Below are positions 6,919 through 7,699 of a stretch of DNA of 7,699 nt, one piece after another. Numbering within the stretch: the stretch's first letter is position 1; the number at the start of each line of letters is the position of its first letter. The notes under the pieces are model-generated. The model was given only the letters and a program-made list of their open reading frames with translations. It ran no database searches and was not told the origin of the DNA. The position numbers were made by a program, and so were the translations under genes. Origin of the DNA: CBDDRG01 sp051306415 (GTDB lineage: Bacteria; Pseudomonadota; Gammaproteobacteria; Pseudomonadales; Porticoccaceae); NCBI GenBank assembly GCA_051306415.1, contig JBPPNE010000291.1:1-7699 (forward strand), given 5' to 3'.

Positions 6919-7239
6919 ATGCCCGGACCGCTGTTGCATGTCGGCGCCACCGTGCTCTGCGCGCATGGCGGCTCGGCCATGCCGACCGCGCCCAATCCGC
7001 GCGTCATGGTGAATGGCCAGCCCACGGTCGTAATGAGCGCGCCCTATGCCATCGCCGGCTGCCCCTTCAATGTCAGCGGCTCGCCGGTGCCATGTGTCAC
7101 CGGGCAGTGGGTGGTCGCGGCCACCCGCGTCACCTCCAACGGCCAGCCGCTGGTGTTGATGGACAGCCAGGCGCTGTGCGTGCCCAACGGCACGCCGCTG
7201 TTGCCGGTGGCGGCGCAAACCCGCGTGGTCGGTGTGTAA
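6919..7239 (+). CDS. PAAR-like spike-tip protein (Afp10-type)
   Basis: 106 residues, the PAAR-like tip that caps the trimeric spike and sharpens it for membrane puncture, often with a bound metal ion. Evidence: the MPGPLLHVGATVLCAHGGSA opening (1-20), PNPRVMVNGQPTVV (25-38) with the characteristic 'V(N/G)GQP' turn, AGCPFNVSGSPVPCVTGQW (46-64), and a second 'VTSNGQPLVLMDS' repeat (71-83). Candidate metal ligands are H7, C14, H16, C48, C59 and C87; four Cys plus His is richer than in minimal T6SS PAAR proteins and fits the cysteine-containing eCIS subgroup. There is no C-terminal extension, so the protein has no fused toxin. The start is the ATG with GGGAG at proper spacing. It is followed after 18 bases by the gp25-like gene, the usual eCIS order. 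Confidence 0.93.
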   Translation: MPGPLLHVGATVLCAHGGSAMPTAPNPRVMVNGQPTVVMSAPYAIAGCPFNVSGSPVPCVTGQWVVAATRVTSNGQPLVLMDSQALCVPNGTPLLPVAAQTRVVGV

Positions 7240-7248
7240 GGGAATCGT

Positions 7249-7255
7249 GGAGGAG
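7249..7255 (+). promoter_or_regulatory. Shine-Dalgarno for gp25-like gene
   Basis: GGAGGAG ends 2 bases before the ATG at 7258, with its GGAGG core 4 bases away. This is a strong but closely spaced site in the 18-base gap after the PAAR-like gene. Confidence 0.65.
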
Positions 7256-7257
7256 CC

Positions 7258-7620
7258 ATGAATCTTGCCTATCCCTACCGTATCGACGGCCGCGGTCGCA
7301 GCGCCGAAGCCAACGAGGCAGCCTGGATCCGCGGCCTGATCGAGCAGGTCCTGTTCACTCAGCCCGGCGAGCGGGTGATGCGACCGGATTTCGGCAGCGG
7401 CGTCATGCAACTGGTGTTCGCATCCAATAGCCCCGAGCTCGCGGCCGCCACGCAGATGCTGGTGCAAAGCGCGCTGCAACAGGCGCTGTCCGGGTTGATT
7501 GTGGTGGAAGGCGTGGCGGTGGAAGCGGTGGATTCGAGCCTGCGGATCAATGTGCAATACGTCATCCTCCGCAGCCAGTCGCGCCGGCTCGACAGCTTCC
7601 AACGCGGAGGTCCGGGATGA
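7258..7620 (+). CDS. gp25-like baseplate wedge protein (Afp9-type)
   Basis: 120 residues, a typical length for the GPW/gp25 family. These proteins sit in the inner baseplate, where they nucleate sheath assembly and join the wedge proteins to the hub. Evidence: the N-terminal YPYRIDGRGRSAEANE (5-20), the helix WIRGLIEQVLFTQPGERVMR (23-42) with the conserved 'TQPGERVMRPDFGSG' core (34-48), then LVFASNSPE (52-60), a helix through ALQQALSG and terminal strands VEGVAVEAVDSSLRINVQY (83-101) and VILRSQ. All elements of the family are present, so the protein should be functional. The stop overlaps the next start (ATGA, 7617-7620), coupling it to the Afp11-like wedge gene. Confidence 0.94.
   Translation: MNLAYPYRIDGRGRSAEANEAAWIRGLIEQVLFTQPGERVMRPDFGSGVMQLVFASNSPELAAATQMLVQSALQQALSGLIVVEGVAVEAVDSSLRINVQYVILRSQSRRLDSFQRGGPG
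7606..7610 (+). promoter_or_regulatory. Shine-Dalgarno for Afp11-like gene
   Basis: GGAGG lies 6 bases before the ATG at 7617, inside the end of the gp25-like gene. This supports 7617 as the true start. Confidence 0.7.
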
Positions 7621-7699
7621 CGCGCTATAGCTGCTGCGATGAATTGCGGCGCAACGCCGTCGATGCCCATGCCACCCTCAATGGCATCGATTATCTGGA
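7617..7699 (+). CDS. Afp11-like (baseplate J/gp6-type) wedge protein, 3' partial
   Basis: Only 27 complete codons are in the window. The reading begins MTRYSCCDELRRNAV and continues through HATLNGIDYL. The opening 'Y-x-CC-D-x-x-R' followed by 'LNGIDYLE' is the characteristic N terminus of the large eCIS putative baseplate assembly protein (Afp11, related to phage baseplate J/gp6), which builds the wedges around the hub. Position directly after the gp25-like gene, with ATGA overlap and a GGAGG site, matches the standard eCIS order. The rest of the gene lies outside the window, so domain completeness cannot be judged. Confidence 0.85.
   Translation, partial: MTRYSCCDELRRNAVDAHATLNGIDYL

Noticed and set aside
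5188..7239. Type VI secretion VgrG/PAAR cluster
   Set aside because: LysM, tube-related, gp25 and Afp11-like genes together with the Afp15-type ATPase and DUF4157 proteins define an eCIS, and the hub and spike are separate short proteins unlike T6SS VgrG.
6811..7602. Long open frame of 263 codons on the minus strand
   Set aside because: It covers the PAAR-like and gp25-like genes, both firmly identified, and is His/Arg/Ala-rich without domain features.

Overview
This GC-rich window holds part of an extracellular contractile injection system (eCIS), a phage-tail-like apparatus related to Afp of Serratia, PVC of Photorhabdus and MAC. All genes lie on the + strand. The window looks proteobacterial (codon use, and a degenerate intergenic palindrome of a type familiar from beta- and gammaproteobacteria), but this is a weak inference and no species is named. 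Both ends cut through genes: the 5' end starts inside the AAA+ ATPase and the 3' end stops 27 codons into an Afp11/baseplate-J-like gene.

Layout. (1) Positions 2-1341: C-terminal part of the Afp15-type AAA+ ATPase, followed by a small 84-residue protein of unknown function. (2) Positions 1338-4158: a cargo-like module of two DUF4157 (eCIS core)-family proteins. They share an N-terminal cysteine motif (CxC...CxxC) and an acidic 'EQEA(D/E)R' helix but differ completely at the C terminus. The first has only the start of the DUF4157 domain and carries a different, DUF922-like domain with its own HExxH motif (HEEKH). The second has a full DUF4157 domain with HELTH, a cysteine-rich middle domain and a C-terminal domain I do not recognise. 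A 29-codon reading frame exactly bridges the gap between them. (3) Positions 4168-7699: the inner tube/spike/baseplate set, namely CIS tube-related protein (Afp7 N-terminal part), LysM protein (Afp7 C-terminal part), gp27/VgrG-like hub, gp5-like spike, PAAR-like tip, gp25-like baseplate wedge, and the start of the Afp11-like wedge protein.

How they work together. The hub, spike and PAAR-like tip should form the piercing end of the particle. The tube-related, LysM, gp25 and Afp11-like proteins build the baseplate around it. The ATPase is conserved in eCIS loci and is thought to act in assembly or cargo handling. The two DUF4157 proteins are the best cargo/effector candidates. Nearly every junction is a 4-base start/stop overlap (ATGA or GTGA) or a short gap with a Shine-Dalgarno sequence, so the block is very probably one translationally coupled operon. 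No stretch longer than 300 bases lacks a gene; the largest gaps (about 80 bases) lie before the second DUF4157 gene and before the PAAR-like gene. No tRNA, rRNA, CRISPR array, insertion sequence, convincing promoter or intrinsic terminator was seen.
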